A stretch of DNA of 64,000 nucleotides from RYN-122 sp963761655 (GTDB lineage: Bacteria; Actinomycetota; Actinomycetes; Mycobacteriales; SCTD01): the NCBI GenBank assembly GCA_963761655.1, contig CAVXHI010000001.1:380346-444345 (forward strand), in the 5' to 3' direction. The position numbers and the translations under genes are program-made. This document shows positions 62,309 through 64,000 of this stretch, in pieces (within the stretch, counting starts at the first letter, position 1; each line of letters opens with the position of its first letter). A model generated the notes under the pieces. It ran no database searches. It was not told the origin of the DNA and saw nothing but the letters and a program-made list of their open reading frames with translations.

Positions 62309-63536
62309 TCAAGTGGCGACCGCCTGCCTCGCAGCGCGCACATCGGTCAGCATGCGCTCGACGTCGTCGGCGCGACTGGCCCATGAGTGACGGCTCCGAA
62401 CAAGTCCTCTCCCGGCCGCCCCCATCGACCTGGCCAGCAAACGCGAGTCAAGCAGGTCTTCGAGCTTCTGACACATGTCCGCCAGATCATCTGTCTCGCG
62501 ATAGTGCACGCCGTCTTGACCGCCGACACCTTCGAGCCCGGCACGAGTGGACACTGAGGGAGCCCCGTATCGAGTAGAACGAGCGTCTTCAGCCGTAAAC
62601 CTCCACCGGCCCAAACCGGCACTACCCCAGCCCCAGCGCGATCAAGGACTGTCCCAAGATCTTCGACGAAGCCGAGCATCTCCACGTCTAGTCCTGCGGC
62701 TGCCTGCTGGATGTACAGCGGAGGCTGGCGACCCACCAGCGTCAACGGCAAAGGCCGGGCACCGTCCCGAGCTCGCTGCCGAAGATGCTCGAAGAGACGG
62801 ATCAAGCCCTCAGCATTCGGCTTGCTGTCCGCCGTGCCCAGCCAGAGCACGCGCTGCCCAACCGGATCGACCGGGTGCGCACGTGAATTGATGGCGGACG
62901 GTATGACGTGCGTAGCCTCCTTCCCGGCATACTGCTTCAGGCGCTTCGCTTCGAGGTCGGAATGACCACGAACGCGTCGACCGAGGACGCAGCGCGACGC
63001 TCCTCCGAGGCAGCGAGCCAACGAACGACCTCCTCACGACCACGCGCTAGGAACCCGGACGCTTTGGCTTGTCGTGCCCCAGGAGCGGCGTGAATGCGGT
63101 GACGGTCCGCTACGAGTCCGGTCCTAGGAGCAGCACGCCTGTTGACGCTCGTTAGGTACTGCGAGGCGAAGTCATCCATGCCAATCACGAAATCGTGCGT
63201 GCTCGCGCGGTGCTTGACAGCGTCGGCCATCGTCGGCTGCCACTGCTCGACGAACCAAGGAGGCGTCCGCGCGCGGAGACTCGCCAGGGTACGCCGGCTT
63301 GCCGGTAGAAGGGCAGGGGCTGGCGGCGCCTTGTAGGGAGCGAAGTCCAGGGCACATCCCAGGCCCTGAGCGAGCGCCTTCTTATCCGCCGGAGTGAGCC
63401 ACGGAAAATCGGTCGCGAGCACTTCAAGTTGCGTGATCGCGCTGAGTAGCCCGAGCAGGCCGAGTATGCGCTCGGCGGATCCGTTGTCGACCGGGTAGGG
63501 GAACGCGTGCAGGACGGCTAGGGCTCGTGGTCGCAT
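62309..63536 (-). pseudogene. Glycosyltransferase family 4, two frameshifts
   Basis: About 409 residues. ATG 63536 opens RPRALAVLHAFPYPVDNGSA (GT-B N-terminus). Slips near 62965 and 62590 separate it from SDLEAKRLKQYAGKEATHVI, QRVLWLGTADSKPNAEGLIR, GAGVVPVWAGGGLRLKTL and the C-terminal GVHYRETDDLADMCQKLEDL. The N-rich PNAEGLIRLF and GGGLRLKTLE-like motif are typical of the GT4 subgroup that includes PslF/PimB-like enzymes of sugar chains. TGATG overlap with the upstream gene. Confidence 0.8.
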
Positions 63537-64000
63537 CAGTTTTCCTGTCGGGCGGGGACGTGCGCTGTCTCCCGATTTGCTAGACGAACAAGGAACCGAG
63601 ACGAGGGGAGTGACCGCGTAAAGGCCACCCACGAACCAGTTTCGAAGAGTACGGCAACAACAGTCAGTGCGAAGCGTAGTTCAGTCGTTGCGTCGACTGC
63701 GAACAGAATCCACAGTTGGGTCAAGATTGTGCCCGTCAGCAGTAGGTACAAGCCGTACCCGATGACGCCTAGTGCGACCAGCACGTCGACGACGTCGCTC
63801 TCGCCAGAGAGCCGAGCACCGTGAAATACAGCGGCAGCCTCGTTGATCGAGCCTGGTCCGTAACCAACGGGTCAACTAAGACCAGCCTAGAGAGCGTCGC
63901 CGAGGACGTCTTGATGGACGTTGACGGTGCTGACGTCGCGGTCGAAGGGGTGCGCAATTCCAGTGATAGTGCGCTTAGCAATTTGGCTGACGGCACCATC
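63536..64000 (-). pseudogene. Probable O-antigen polymerase (Wzy-like), partial, frameshifted
   Basis: The 3' end of a membrane protein whose 5' part is outside the window. Segments DGAVSQIAKRTITGIAHPFD, STVNVHQDVLGDAL and, in the same frame after two stops (63896-63880), GYGPGSINEAAAVFHGARLS then DVVDVLVALGVIGYGLYLLL are visible. G-x-G-P-G-S and the following His resemble the O-antigen ligase/polymerase loop. The slip region is near 63880. Assignment moderate. Confidence 0.5.

Overview
The window is high-GC DNA from an actinobacterium (Actinomycetota). The signs are mycothiol synthase (mshD), an orphan GlnR-type regulator, an LppX/LprG-type lipoprotein, a mycoredoxin-like/thioredoxin reductase fusion, many GTG starts, 4-bp GTGA/ATGA stop/start overlaps and several apparently leaderless promoters (TAnnnT 6-8 bases before the start codon). 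The gene set sseC-like DUF1416, cysA/sseA-like sulfurtransferase, thioredoxin, glnR, mshD and pst resembles the well-known mycobacterial neighbourhood, but the genus cannot be fixed from the sequence alone. There are no rRNA, tRNA, CRISPR, transposase or integrase genes.

Region 1 (1-17 kb) is mainly phosphate acquisition. It holds the pstSCAB transporter, a large secreted YncE-like/phosphoesterase protein, a secreted PhoA-type alkaline phosphatase and a secreted glycerophosphodiester phosphodiesterase. Each is preceded by a GGTGAAC-type direct repeat with an 11-bp period (PhoP-box-like, weakest for the diesterase). Between them lie mshD, a cupin, a VOC protein and the glutaredoxin/thioredoxin reductase fusion. 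Region 2 (17-25.5 kb) has a diguanylate cyclase, a YnjBCD-like ABC importer in an operon with a nucleoside hydrolase, and an ABC-2 exporter operon behind another PhoP-box-like repeat.

Region 3 (25.5-33 kb) is the nitrogen/sulfur regulatory block: glnR, a MoaD/ThiS protein, two tandem secreted paralogues, an LmeA (DUF2993) lipid-binding protein, an array of six 103-106-bp palindromic units, thioredoxin, a 24-residue cysteine-containing leader peptide, DUF4395, sulfurtransferase and DUF1416. Region 4 (33-37.3 kb) looks like an actinobacterial version of the Gram-positive csc/WxL surface clusters: two sets of a DUF916-type membrane-anchored protein plus a small secreted WxL-like protein, and a short LPRTG protein, around a dsrE gene.

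Region 5 (37.6-44 kb) has an acyl-CoA dehydrogenase. A 27-bp direct repeat at its 3' end recurs 5.2 kb downstream, and the DNA between encodes a TPR lipoprotein, an O-antigen-ligase/TPR protein, a collagen-like G-X-T protein and a GT2/TPR glycosyltransferase. Region 6 (44-64 kb) is an exopolysaccharide locus: polyprenyl glycosylphosphotransferase, DUF4012 protein, Wzz/tyrosine-autokinase, asparagine-synthase homologue, about eight glycosyltransferases, FkbM methyltransferase, flippase and the 3' part of a probable polymerase.

Many conserved genes, especially beyond 36 kb, are split by single-base frameshifts. The density suggests uncorrected indel errors in the assembly rather than real gene loss; these genes are entered as frameshifted (type pseudogene) with the reading-frame changes described.
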